Positions 46,401 to 54,563 are shown, counted from the stretch's first letter. The stretch is 64,000 bases of DNA from Lutispora saccharofermentans (GCF_024363565.1 NZ_JAJEKE010000001.1:248001-312000), one strand, 5' to 3'. Made by a program: numbers and translations. Notes: generated by a model from the sequence alone, not told the origin.

Positions 46401-48476
46401 ATCATAGATTCCCTTACCGGTAAATATGCCTTCTCCGAAAACATCCTGATAGATATTTGATACGGCTGTTGTGTATGGATCGATCCCCCCGTCTCCCGCA
46501 AATATTTCTGCAAACAAGGTTTTCTGAGAATCCATAATATCTATTTCGATCCTGGGCTGAATGATGCCGTAGCCATCCGCAACCACACCTGAATCCGGAT
46601 CGTAAACAGCCCTATTAAGCGGGTGAGAAATGGTGCCTATAAGCTTTCTTGCACTATCCATAACAAGATTTGTATCGGAATCTATCGTTATGATATATCT
46701 GATGTCCTTTAAAGCGTCCGTATCAGAGGATTTATATATAAAGGAGGTGTTTGGCCTGCCCGTAATCAGGTTATTGAAGTGTATGATCGCTCCTCTTTTC
46801 CGTTCCCAGCCCATCCACTTGCCTTGTTTTGGGTTGTATTCTCTTTTCCTGTGAAAATAGTAGAACTTTATTCCGCCTTCTTCATCATACTTCTCATTCA
46901 GATGCTTTACTCCTGCCATGACAGTATCTATGATGGCTTTATCGTCAGGGTTTGTCTCAGCTTTATAGTCCTTGAAATCGCCAACCAAACCGAAAAAAAC
47001 ATTTTTATCTTTATTGGCCAGGTAGTACACTTCCATTTTTTCAATCAATTCCCGGGCAGATTTTTTATCACTCAATAAAGCGGGTATGATAACCATCGTT
47101 CTGGCTTCATCAGGAATGCCTCCGCCATATTCAAGCCGTGGAAGCATAGCAGGCTTATAAAGCTTCATAAATATATAGTTTGCCAGGCTGACTCCGATTT
47201 CTGAGGCCGGGATAAGCAATAAAGCGGATAGCAGCAATATTTTCTCATTGCTCCAGCCCTTATTCATCATATTGACCCCAAATATGATGAATAAGGCTGT
47301 AAGAGATATAATGGAAACTATATAGGAAGCTATAGATTTTAGCCTGGATTCCCCTTTTTTAATCTTTAGCTGTGAAAACAGCTCCTGTCTGCCTTCATCG
47401 ATAAGGTAATATCCTACATGGGTTGCCTTGAAGGCTTTGCCCGAATCCTTCGCCGCTTTGCTCAGGCTTATTGCAATGTTTGCAATTCTTGTTTCTGAAA
47501 CTCCCCAGCTTCTTGATATCTTTGCTATTGCCTTTCTGTAATAATCCCTTGATTCAAAATCCATGAGTGAGTATATGCCTGCCGGGTCCTTCGAAAGCTT
47601 TTCCTCAACTATGCTTATGGATTCGAATATATCATTCCAATCCATTGTGGATATGCTATGCAGGCTTGTGATGGAATTTCCCAAGGAAACCTTCCTTACG
47701 GCATACTCTTTGTGCCCGTATTGAACCAAATCTCCTATTGTAGTGTTATATTCATCAAGCCTTTTTTCCAGATAGCTATAAATCTCTCCAAATTCAACGC
47801 CCGATCTTCTGATGCAAGCCAGCATATGCTCTATGTAAGGGGTGTTGAGCCTGCTCCTTATCTCCAGACTTTCCTCTATGGCATCAAGCAGCTCATCATT
47901 ATTAAGCTTCAAATCTTGTTCTGCTTTATTCCATTGAAGCTGAGTATCATATATTGCAGTACAGATTATTCTTATATTCTCCACCAAAGCAATCCTGGTC
48001 ACCAGAGATAAGGCCCATACCTCCGATATCGTCAGTATCTGATTCGATTGATAGGCCTTTATAAAATCTATGAACAAATTTGTATCTATGCTTCCGTCTG
48101 TATGGGAAACATACTCCAATGCGAGGGAATATACCCTCGGATAGTCCCTCAGATACCCGGATGCTAAAGCATTTAGCCTATAAAACCGTTCATGATCTAT
48201 GTTCAATCTTGCATCCTTGACCTGCTCTTCTATTTTATAAAAATTGTCCATCAGCCATTCTGATGCGGTGGCCATATCAACATTATCCTTGGATATGCTG
48301 TCCAGCTTTTTATATATATCAAAAATAACATTATAGTTTTCTTCCAATCGCTTCTTAAGCCTTTTGGTGGATTCCTTTCTTTTCTTAAGCCTATGCTTTT
48401 GCCCTATGTTGCATCCGTGTGCCAGCAGTTCCTCCCTGTTTAAAAGAACGTCTTTGATCTCTTCAATTTCATTCAT
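40479..48476 (-). CDS. Cyclic beta-1,2-glucan synthase-like protein (GT84 - glucoamylase-like/GH189 - GH94)
   Basis: The 2665-residue membrane protein has the plan of NdvB/Cgs-type synthases. A helical N-terminal region (about 1-380) and two transmembrane segments (about 390-450) precede a GT84 glycosyltransferase (IIPALLSD; DSDTN about 599; QHRWVRGDWQL about 745). Further transmembrane segments (about 785-910) lead to a glucoamylase/GH189-like region (about 980-1480). Last comes a GH94-type phosphorylase region with supersandwich and (alpha/alpha)6 parts, its catalytic Asp in GSGDWNDGMN (about 2335). Related enzymes build, cyclise and trim beta-1,2-glucan from UDP-glucose. Start is uncertain: ATG 48474-48476 or GTG 48486-48488, neither with ideal spacing. 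The next upstream gene encodes a sugar nucleotidyltransferase. Confidence 0.9.
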   Translation of the reverse strand: MNEIEEIKDVLLNREELLAHGCNIGQKHRLKKRKESTKRLKKRLEENYNVIFDIYKKLDSISKDNVDMATASEWLMDNFYKIEEQVKDARLNIDHERFYRLNALASGYLRDYPRVYSLALEYVSHTDGSIDTNLFIDFIKAYQSNQILTISEVWALSLVTRIALVENIRIICTAIYDTQLQWNKAEQDLKLNNDELLDAIEESLEIRSRLNTPYIEHMLACIRRSGVEFGEIYSYLEKRLDEYNTTIGDLVQYGHKEYAVRKVSLGNSITSLHSISTMDWNDIFESISIVEEKLSKDPAGIYSLMDFESRDYYRKAIAKISRSWGVSETRIANIAISLSKAAKDSGKAFKATHVGYYLIDEGRQELFSQLKIKKGESRLKSIASYIVSIISLTALFIIFGVNMMNKGWSNEKILLLSALLLIPASEIGVSLANYIFMKLYKPAMLPRLEYGGGIPDEARTMVIIPALLSDKKSARELIEKMEVYYLANKDKNVFFGLVGDFKDYKAETNPDDKAIIDTVMAGVKHLNEKYDEEGGIKFYYFHRKREYNPKQGKWMGWERKRGAIIHFNNLITGRPNTSFIYKSSDTDALKDIRYIITIDSDTNLVMDSARKLIGTISHPLNRAVYDPDSGVVADGYGIIQPRIEIDIMDSQKTLFAEIFAGDGGIDPYTTAVSNIYQDVFGEGIFTGKGIYDLKLFNEVTEKRIEDNTILSHDLLEGSLLRTGLAGDISLIDGFPGKYGSYSARQHRWVRGDWQLIKWIFGKKPLSALSRWKMIDNLRRSMLQPSLYLLLLGTAFLPVAASKLLYIILLIILFPHILRFFSLDIVRNRDVGRYTEQLKTAAYQLFIILAFLPYNAYLMADAIVRTLYRVFYSRKNLLEWLTAADAEKKIKLNFRGCLWKMRQAPTLSLLYAAAIAISGARYDAASVFFIILWIASPYIAYRISNDSIKQKPVLSGEDRENIERIGRNTWSYYEKLVCKESNFLPPDNYQEYPLKGAAPRTSPTNIGLYMVSTLAAVDLGYITMSQALERLNNTMDTVEKLESWKGHLYNWYDIKTLEVLRPHYVSTVDSGNFISYMLLLEQALSEPLENSDNRSTAADMKERIGRIIERTKFIYLYDKKKNLFSIGYDVDKESLTNSYYDLLASEARITSYLAAARREVPLKHWNKLGRSLTHIGRNKALVSWSGTMFEYFMPALIMKDYSKTIMDETYKGVIKAQKSYGRKNNVPWGTSESGYYAFDLDLNYQYKAFGVPDLGLKRGLVEEVVISPYSTILAINFDPEGAAENIRRLIEMGMEGKYGLYEAVDFTLRRMPAGANHQIIKSYMAHHQGMSLLAINNYLNDDILIKRFHSHPVIKAGEIMLQERIPANAVITKEYKESMPGADRQKRLYQEGIRSYDSINALPPPCQILTNGKHSVFINNRGGGFSKIDGTLINRWRADSIEGGYGNYIFIRDLSKDKVWSAAYEPFNEDAEAYNVDFYQSKAEFTRTDNDIKTVMEVFVSPEDHVEIRRIRIENHGHTPVSLELTSFMEVTLTAEAADIAHRAFSNLFVRTEYLEEYKSLLAVRKPRETDGWERWAFHTSVVEGNASGSMEYETSRVNFIGRGRSIKNPLAVHQPLSNTSGIVLDPVMSIRRVIRLNAGSSGEISFVTGFGMSRERMRELIVKYREVSSIQRAYALSATRSQVEGSFLNLDTQDIVNFEKLISHLIYGSPGRSANREYIRRNRKGQPSLWPYGISGDLPIMLMSIADERDIPILRQAVRAHEFLRIKGLSMDLVILNLDESNYLQPLRTAILNLVEDSNGRYLLGTSGGIFIINASNIPREDKDLLLAASALTFKAEKGPIEKQLLEISIRKAENKKADNGERTKKCELPAINDVFMFNGYGGFARDGSEYVMNLKKGHITPAPWINVIANPKFGFIISESGGGYAWAENSREYKITSWTNDPVADEPQEIIYMEDMEKGEIWTITPSASKNAEPWAVRHGWGYTVFNMDCYGIKQELEMFTPLDEKLKVNILKLSNKEDREKKLKLYYYVEPVLGVNKKETKPHIVVDHDAEFDALILRNSYNSDFPGRVAFMASSEPIKEYKTNRLEVLNMVEEDADADIDYEACGVIQIEISLGAMEEKKIGFYLGQSSEYKEIKAILERYKDISTAEHELKMAKQSWQAILGKIKVETPDKSMDLLLNGWLAYQTISCRLWARSGFYQSGGAYGFRDQLQDAVNIGMLMPDSLKEQILLHCSHQFEEGDVQHWWHPVAGDKGVRTRFTDDLLWLPYAVIEYIKLTEDNSVLKIERPYIKAEPLKEGEDEKYGIPQASSMMDTVYGHCIKAIDRSLNFGIHDLPKMGSGDWNDGMNMVGNKGSGESIWLAFFLYKILEGFIPICALMRDSERAIKYETAMDKLKKAIEDDGWDGNWYKRAYYDDGTPLGSSENMECMIDSIAQSWAVLSGAASPERASIAMESVKRHLVKEDEGLILLFTPPFDKTDKNPGYIKSYVPGVRENGGQYTHAAAWVICAFARLGEGDMAHKLFHMINPINHARTPLECAVYKTEPYAVAADVYAVSPHTGRGGWSWYTGAAGWIYRAGIEYILGIKKRGSRLFIEPCIPQDWHGYKVTYNNAGTIYSINVLNPESRSRGVASLSLDGKLINSEGIELSDDGKKHEIVVLMGCKE

Positions 48477-48515
48477 TGATTTTCCCACACCTCTCTATAG
48501 CTAAAAAATCAAAGG

Positions 48516-48659
48516 TTCCACTGCAATAATTCATTGCTGAATCTATTGTGCTAACTGATAACGATTACAGAGCTCCGGAACTAAGATTTTTTAAGCTCCT
48601 TCTCAATGCACTCTTTTATCAGTAAAGACAACAGATTAATTAGAGTTATTGCAGTGGAA
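48516..48659. repeat. Interspersed palindromic repeat, copy 4 (most complete, MITE-like)
   Basis: The 144-bp element is bounded by perfect 14-bp terminal inverted repeats, TTCCACTGCAATAA (48516-48529) and TTATTGCAGTGGAA (48646-48659). Inside lies a second inverted pair, TTGTGCTAACTGATAA and TTTTATCAGTAAAGACAA. It has no reading frame. Terminal repeats and internal palindrome match the other three copies. It separates the two carbohydrate genes. Confidence 0.82.
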
Positions 48660-48665
48660 TCAAGG

Positions 48666-51131
48666 TTATCCTCTCTGATTTTTTAAAAGCTCAGCTATCT
48701 TCTCACTTAGATCCGCTGATAATTCCCTGGCCATTTCCTCTGTATAGCCCTCCGTGTAAATATTGAATAAGGGTTTTTCACCATCGGGCAAAAGCAGCGC
48801 CCATCCCCTGGAATCGTTTATCTTTACGCCTTCAATGAGCTCTATGTCTTCCAGATTTGACCCAAAAGCAATTTCTCTGATGATCCTGCCTTTATCCTTC
48901 CAATCGCAGCTGATTTCCTTTTTTAGATAGTAATATTCGGGTATTTCATCCATCAGCTCGGCTACGCCTATGTTCTCCCTATTCATATACTCAAGCAGAT
49001 AGCCCAAGGTCCATATGCTGTTGTGATTTAAAACAAATTGAACAGATGGGCTTTGCAGTTCCACCATCTTTCTCATTATTTCTGCTGTGCTTGAAGAAGT
49101 TCTAAAAATCCTGGCTCCGTTAAACTCTGCAATCTTTTCCGCAGCTCTCGGAAAAGCATGAGGAAAAACAAGATTCTCCGCATTATAACCTTTTATAGCT
49201 ATTAACTCTGCCAACAGAAGATATTCTTCATCTTTTATTACTCTGCCCGTTTTATCTATCAGCATGAGATTTTCTCCATTTTCGTGGATTATTACCCCTA
49301 AATCCGCCTTTTTTCTCAATATCAATCTAGCCATATGCTTGTAGATTCCCGGCTCCTTTATATTATCGGCGTCGCCCCATACCAGGCTAACGCTGCAGCC
49401 TAAATTCTGCAAATACTTATATGCAATGGTTGAAGCGCTCTCAGATTGTGACGCAAGAATTATTTTGTAATTTCTTCGTCTTATTTCATCTATGTTCTGT
49501 ATAAGGTTAACTCCTTGCCTGATAAATATCTCTTGAAAGTTCTCCATCCGCATTATGGTTTTTACATCCTCAGCCTTGCATCTATCATAATCATCTTGAT
49601 TTAATAGGTTTTCTACCCCTCTCTCTTTGCTTCGCCCTATATTTATTCCATTTTCATCAAAGAATTCAATATAGGTTTTATACGGCTTTGCCTTGGAGGT
49701 GTGTATATGAACGCCTCCGTTTGCTCTATGATAGTTAACTCCAAACCTGCTCATAGGAGCTATAGAGTTATCAAGCAGTATTGTTTGGCCTCCCAAGGAT
49801 AAAACACCGGCTGCAAAAGAGCTTTTAGCGATATAGGATTGGGTGCTATTGTCACTTCCTACTACCAGTGTTGCATTTTTTCCTATTGCTGCAGCAAAGG
49901 CAGACCCCAGGCTTGAGCAAAATTCAGGTGAAATTTCTTGATTCAATATCCCTGATACGCCCCTTGAGCCGAATATATTTTTAGTCGCTTTGGTTCCCCA
50001 TATTATATTGTGATTCACAATAGTATTCTCATATATCTTCTTGCCGGGCCATATCCTCACATCAGGCTTGATTATACAGTTTTCCAGTATTATAGAATTC
50101 TCCCCTGTCACTGAATTTTCAAAGATTTTTACATTATTTTTTATTGATGAACCTGAGCAGATCACACCTCCGCTTATACCGCAGTTTTCGCCGATGTCGA
50201 CACTCTTCCATACCACGCTTCTTTTGACCCTGCTCTTTGAACCTATTCTGCAATTTTGAGATATTACAGAATAGGAATCTACCAGAGCATTATCCTCTAT
50301 GGCAACATCCCTCCCTATATAAGCGGGAGAAGCCAATCTTACACTGCTGCTTATATTAATCCCGGAAGAAAGCCATATGCCCTGGGGGCTCTCAACAGCA
50401 TCCAAATCTACCTTTGCCTTTTTATCCAATATATCGAAATGCACCTGCCTGTAGGAGCTCAAATCACCTATATCACACCAGTAGTCCTCGGTAATATACC
50501 CATATATGGGCACCTTGTCTCTAAGAAGCTTAGGGAACAAATCTTTGCTGAAATCGAAATTCACGCCGGGCTTATAATACTCCAGCACCTCCGGCTCAAG
50601 TATATAAATTCCCGTGTTGACAGTATCGCTGAAAACCTCTCCCCAGCTTGGCTTTTCCAGAAACCGTACTATAGAGCCATCACCATCGGTTATTATAACT
50701 CCATACTCGATGGGTACCGCTTCTCTCTTCAGCACAAGGGTTGCTTTTGACTTTTTGTTTTTGTGAAACTCTAGAGCTTCATGCAAATTCAAATCTGTAA
50801 GAGCATCACCGCTCATTACTATAAATGTGTTCTCCAAAAAATCTCCCGTATTTCTTACGCTTCCGCCAGTGCCTAACGGTGCATCTTCTATAAAATAACG
50901 AAGCTTCACTCCATAATCTGCTCCATCGTTGAAATAATCCATGATAACCTGCGGTAGATATGCAACTGTGACCCCAATACTTTCAATGCCATTTTTCTTC
51001 AGTAACTTTATTGTATATTCCATGGCCGGCTTATCAAATATAGGAACCATCGGCTTAGGAATTCCACAAGTCAACGGCCTCAATCTGGTTCCTTTTCCGC
51101 CGGCCATTATCACAGCTTTAATATCAATCAC
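48666..51131 (-). CDS. Sugar-1-phosphate nucleotidyltransferase fused to a phosphohexomutase-like domain
   Basis: The 821 residues comprise an N-terminal nucleotidyltransferase (KAVIMAGGKGTRLRPLT; KPMVPIFDKP; about 1-235), a left-handed beta-helix with hexapeptide repeats (about 260-375) and a phosphomannomutase/phosphoglucomutase-like part (about 385-821). In the mutase part the active-site loop TASHNP reads HTSKAK (about 474), and the metal loop DGDADR reads HENGEN (about 615), so mutase activity is unlikely. The frame opens at GTG 51129-51131, but the Shine-Dalgarno AGGAG touches that codon; an ATT codon at 51120-51122 is better spaced. Similar fusions are annotated as mannose-1-phosphate guanylyltransferases; the real nucleotide sugar is unknown. 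Confidence 0.88.
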   Translation of the reverse strand: MIDIKAVIMAGGKGTRLRPLTCGIPKPMVPIFDKPAMEYTIKLLKKNGIESIGVTVAYLPQVIMDYFNDGADYGVKLRYFIEDAPLGTGGSVRNTGDFLENTFIVMSGDALTDLNLHEALEFHKNKKSKATLVLKREAVPIEYGVIITDGDGSIVRFLEKPSWGEVFSDTVNTGIYILEPEVLEYYKPGVNFDFSKDLFPKLLRDKVPIYGYITEDYWCDIGDLSSYRQVHFDILDKKAKVDLDAVESPQGIWLSSGINISSSVRLASPAYIGRDVAIEDNALVDSYSVISQNCRIGSKSRVKRSVVWKSVDIGENCGISGGVICSGSSIKNNVKIFENSVTGENSIILENCIIKPDVRIWPGKKIYENTIVNHNIIWGTKATKNIFGSRGVSGILNQEISPEFCSSLGSAFAAAIGKNATLVVGSDNSTQSYIAKSSFAAGVLSLGGQTILLDNSIAPMSRFGVNYHRANGGVHIHTSKAKPYKTYIEFFDENGINIGRSKERGVENLLNQDDYDRCKAEDVKTIMRMENFQEIFIRQGVNLIQNIDEIRRRNYKIILASQSESASTIAYKYLQNLGCSVSLVWGDADNIKEPGIYKHMARLILRKKADLGVIIHENGENLMLIDKTGRVIKDEEYLLLAELIAIKGYNAENLVFPHAFPRAAEKIAEFNGARIFRTSSSTAEIMRKMVELQSPSVQFVLNHNSIWTLGYLLEYMNRENIGVAELMDEIPEYYYLKKEISCDWKDKGRIIREIAFGSNLEDIELIEGVKINDSRGWALLLPDGEKPLFNIYTEGYTEEMARELSADLSEKIAELLKNQRG

Positions 51132-51230
51132 TCCTTTTAATATACCGGCAAAATAACAGTCATTAATTATTCTATGAATTATGGCCGTATATATTCATAA
51201 AAAGTGCAAACCGAAAAACGAAATTACTCT

Positions 51231-51258
51231 TTGCAAGAGACATGCTCTCATATATAAT
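51231..51258 (+). promoter_or_regulatory. Promoter of ABC-F gene
   Basis: TTGCAA (51231-51236) and TATAAT (51253-51258) are separated by 16 nt, about 40 nt upstream of the start codon. Confidence 0.65.
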
Positions 51259-51299
51259 GATGGATATATGTTTTTATTAGAATTATGTGAGGGATAAAG

Positions 51300-52856
51300 A
51301 TGAGCATATTAACAGTAAAAAATTTAAGCCACGGCTTTGGTGATAGAGCAATATTTAAAAATGTGTCTTTTCGTTTATTGAAAGGCGAGCATATAGGCCT
51401 TATCGGAGCCAACGGAGAAGGAAAATCTACTTTTATGAATATGATCACAAACAAACTGGAGCCCGATGAAGGCCATATTGAATGGTCTAAAAGGGTAAGA
51501 GTAGGATATCTGGACCAGCATGTTGTTTTAAAAAATGGAATGACCTTGAGAGATGTCTTAAGAGGAGCCTTTCAATACCTGTTTGATCTGGAAGAAGAAA
51601 TGAATGAAATATGCAATAAAATGGCTGATGCGAAAGAAGCTGAGCTGGAAGCCCTTCTGGAAGATATGGGCAATATACAGGATATTTTAACCCACAATGA
51701 TTTCTATGTCATAGACTCCAAAATAGAAGAAATAGGAAGAGGACTTGGATTAACAGATATAGGTCTTGATAAAGATGTAAATGATCTCAGCGGTGGGCAG
51801 AGGACAAAAGTTTTGATAGGAAAGCTCCTGCTGGAAAAGCCTGATATACTTCTTCTCGATGAGCCCACCAATTACCTGGATGAGCAGCATATCGAATGGC
51901 TGAAGAGATACCTGCAGCAATATGAAAATGCCTTTATCCTGATCTCTCATGATATGCCATTTTTAAACAGTGTTGTAAACATCATATATCATATGGAAAA
52001 TCAAAGCTTAGACAGGTATGTGGGCGATTATGACAATTTCAAGCAGATATATGAAGCCAAAAAGCTTCAGCTGGAAGCCGCATACAAAAGTCAGCAGCAA
52101 GAGATTGCCGAGCTTAAGGATTTCGTAGCCAGAAACAAAGCAAGGGTATCCACAAGGAATATGGCGATGTCAAGGCAAAAGAAGCTTGACAAAATGGAGA
52201 TAATAGAGCTGGCTAAAGAAAAGCCAAAGCCTGAATTCAACTTCAGAAAAGGCCGGTTATCGGGAAAATCCGTGGTAAGCACCGAGGGCCTGATCATAGG
52301 ATACAATGAGCCATTATCAAAGCCCCTGGATATATATATTGAAAGAGGGCAAAAAATTGCTCTGATAGGTGCAAATGGTTTAGGGAAGACCACTTTGCTG
52401 AAGAGCATATTGGGTGAAATCCCTTCACTTTCAGGAACTATAGAATTAGGAGATAATTTGGATATAGGCTATTTCGAACAGGAAATGAAGGAAGCAAATT
52501 ATAACACCTGCATAGAAGAGGTCTGGACGGAATTCCCCTCTTACACTCAGTATGAGGTAAGGGCAGCCCTGGCCAAATGCGGCCTTACCACCAAGCATAT
52601 CGAAAGCAAGGTGGTTGTATTGAGCGGCGGGGAACAGGCTAAGGTCAGGCTGTGCAAGCTTATAAACAAGGAAACCAACTTTTTGGTGCTGGATGAGCCC
52701 ACCAATCATCTTGATCAGGATGCAAAGGAAGAGCTCAAAAGAGCTCTTAAAGAATACAGGGGAACAATCCTCCTCATATGCCATGAAAAAGAATTCTATC
52801 AGGATATAGTCACAGAGGTATGGAACTGCGAAGATTGGACCACTAAAATTTGCTAA
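51300..52856 (+). CDS. ABC-F family ATP-binding protein
   Basis: ABC-F proteins act on ribosomes or translation rather than in transport. The 518 residues contain two ATPase domains in tandem: Walker A GANGEGKST (about 37) and GANGLGKTT (about 354); signatures LSGGQRTK and LSGGEQAK; Walker B ILLLDEPTNYLD and FLVLDEPTNHLD. Between them is a charged helical linker (about 225-305; YEAKKLQLEAAYKSQQQEIAELKDF), the P-site tRNA interaction motif region. There are no membrane segments. The group looks YbiT/YkpA-like; antibiotic-protection function cannot be excluded but is not indicated. It starts at ATG 51300 behind GAGGG. Confidence 0.95.
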   Translation: MSILTVKNLSHGFGDRAIFKNVSFRLLKGEHIGLIGANGEGKSTFMNMITNKLEPDEGHIEWSKRVRVGYLDQHVVLKNGMTLRDVLRGAFQYLFDLEEEMNEICNKMADAKEAELEALLEDMGNIQDILTHNDFYVIDSKIEEIGRGLGLTDIGLDKDVNDLSGGQRTKVLIGKLLLEKPDILLLDEPTNYLDEQHIEWLKRYLQQYENAFILISHDMPFLNSVVNIIYHMENQSLDRYVGDYDNFKQIYEAKKLQLEAAYKSQQQEIAELKDFVARNKARVSTRNMAMSRQKKLDKMEIIELAKEKPKPEFNFRKGRLSGKSVVSTEGLIIGYNEPLSKPLDIYIERGQKIALIGANGLGKTTLLKSILGEIPSLSGTIELGDNLDIGYFEQEMKEANYNTCIEEVWTEFPSYTQYEVRAALAKCGLTTKHIESKVVVLSGGEQAKVRLCKLINKETNFLVLDEPTNHLDQDAKEELKRALKEYRGTILLICHEKEFYQDIVTEVWNCEDWTTKIC

Positions 52857-52857
52857 G

Positions 52858-52885
52858 AGTAAGGCACGGCCCGCCGTGCCTTACT
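52858..52885. other. Hairpin after ABC-F gene (terminator-like, no T-run)
   Basis: A 12-bp perfect stem (AGTAAGGCACGG / CCGTGCCTTACT) with a 4-nt loop follows the stop codon. It lacks a downstream T-run, so it may be a weak terminator or a 3' stabilising structure. Confidence 0.6.
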
Positions 52886-52954
52886 GCTTATGCAGTTTAT
52901 AAAAGCTATAAAATCTATCTGATTATATGTCGCCGTAATCTTATACTCCATGCA

Positions 52955-54445
52955 CTATCTTTTCTTTCGCAAGTCATAGATCACACATTCGCTGCTGGCG
53001 GTGTGTACCATAAAATTGTCTGAAAGATGCTTTCGATATCGCTCATCCGCCTTCGTTGTCTCGCCTGTTAAGACAAAATAATCAACTCCATGCTCAATAA
53101 AGTACTGCACTTCTTGTATAGGCTCTTGTGGGATATATTCATAGTATTTGATATTTGCGCGGTATCCGTTCCGATCTGCCGCCGCAAAGATATCAGTACA
53201 CATCCGATCAACAGCGATGACGGCAGAAGTCTCAGTATTTTCGGCGATAAAGCTTCCCAATTTTGAAATATATTCGTTGGTTTTTGCTGTCCTTTTCAGT
53301 GTTGCATTTCCCAGCGCAAATGTTACGATGCAAACAACAAAAACCAATCCGAAGCTTTGGGTTCTGCCTAATCGAAACAGTTCATCCACTGCTGTGCCGC
53401 ACAGAAGCGCAATCGTTGGTGCAATAAAGATCAGATAATATTGAAGTTTTATCATGGCAACAATCGTTGTGCATTCCAAAATAAACGATGCTGCCAAAAA
53501 CAAAAGAAACAGCCGTGATTTCTCTTTCTTAAACGTGCAAATAAATCCTGCTATCGCAATCAGAATCACAAGGTTTCCAAATGATCCGGGCAAGCTTTCT
53601 TTGAAAAATTCTGCGGAGCTCGGAGCTAGCAATGAAAATATCTCCCATGTAAACGCATGCTTTACAGCAAGATTATTGACCATCTTAAATTCCGAAAACC
53701 GTGCAACAATTGCATAGTATATGGCAGATGGAAGAAGGGTGACCGCCGCATAAGCGTAAACATGAAGTTTCCGGAACATGGAATATTGATATTTCATTGC
53801 CATCACAGCTAATATCAGAACGCCGATAAACATAATCGGCAGTTTTTCCATGATAGCAAAAGCAAAAAACACCGCAGACAGCCAAAATGGACATTTCTCG
53901 TCTGTTTGCTCGCAAAGAAACCAATCTGCAAGAAAAAATATCCCGCCGCACAAAAAGAATAGTGCGCAGGTTTCCGGCATGATAGCCCGCGAAAATGACA
54001 TGGTAATCGGCAGGAACATATAAACAAACATTGCAGTGAAAGCAGAAAGCGTATGCATCAGTTTCTTCCCGATCAAATAGACAAAAATCGCCGAACCATA
54101 GAAAAACATCAAGCTGATCAGCCGGGGGACAGCAGGAGTTACTTTATTGTAGAGGTTGCAAGTGATTACGCCAAGAGCGGGTAAAATTTGCAGCTCAAGC
54201 TGAATGATGTTCGGACCGGCTCCGTCATAATTAACCTGCGGACGAAAAATGTCAATGCCGTTTTTAATATAATTCATCATTATGGAATATGTATCGCTCT
54301 GCCTCCATGCCTCCAAATTATCCCACGGTTGAACATAAAGCGAACTGTATGTCAAGGCAAAGGAAAGCATAAGGAATGCCAAAACGACAGCTAAATTGCA
54401 AAGAGATTGACGTTCCGACATTTTCGGAGGTTTTCTATTTGCCAT
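52955..54445 (-). CDS. GT39/ArnT-like integral membrane glycosyltransferase, putative
   Basis: The 496-residue protein has about ten transmembrane helices and a soluble C-terminal part. The first extracytoplasmic loop carries acidic residues (PWDNLEAWRQSDTYS, about 40-54), as in GT-C enzymes of the PMT/ArnT type that transfer sugars from polyprenyl-phosphate donors. The family assignment rests on this architecture and is not firm. Codon use differs from its neighbours: most Arg codons are CGN, particularly CGG, where neighbouring genes mostly use AGA/AGG. This suggests recent transfer. It stands alone between an ABC-F gene and a divergent DUF3810 gene. It starts at ATG 54443-54445 behind GGGAG. 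Confidence 0.72.
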   Translation of the reverse strand: MANRKPPKMSERQSLCNLAVVLAFLMLSFALTYSSLYVQPWDNLEAWRQSDTYSIMMNYIKNGIDIFRPQVNYDGAGPNIIQLELQILPALGVITCNLYNKVTPAVPRLISLMFFYGSAIFVYLIGKKLMHTLSAFTAMFVYMFLPITMSFSRAIMPETCALFFLCGGIFFLADWFLCEQTDEKCPFWLSAVFFAFAIMEKLPIMFIGVLILAVMAMKYQYSMFRKLHVYAYAAVTLLPSAIYYAIVARFSEFKMVNNLAVKHAFTWEIFSLLAPSSAEFFKESLPGSFGNLVILIAIAGFICTFKKEKSRLFLLFLAASFILECTTIVAMIKLQYYLIFIAPTIALLCGTAVDELFRLGRTQSFGLVFVVCIVTFALGNATLKRTAKTNEYISKLGSFIAENTETSAVIAVDRMCTDIFAAADRNGYRANIKYYEYIPQEPIQEVQYFIEHGVDYFVLTGETTKADERYRKHLSDNFMVHTASSECVIYDLRKKR

Positions 54446-54563
54446 TTATTATTTCTCCCTCGCGTAACAAATCTATACATCACCGGTTAGCCGATGTAAT
54501 GTTCTTCTATATTATGTGCCATCAAGCACTTTATAAACTGTTTCTTTTTATCTTATAATATAT

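Noticed and set aside
50256-50750. 164-codon plus-strand frame opposite the nucleotidyltransferase
   Set aside because: No ribosome-binding site and no family features; the opposite strand is clearly coding.
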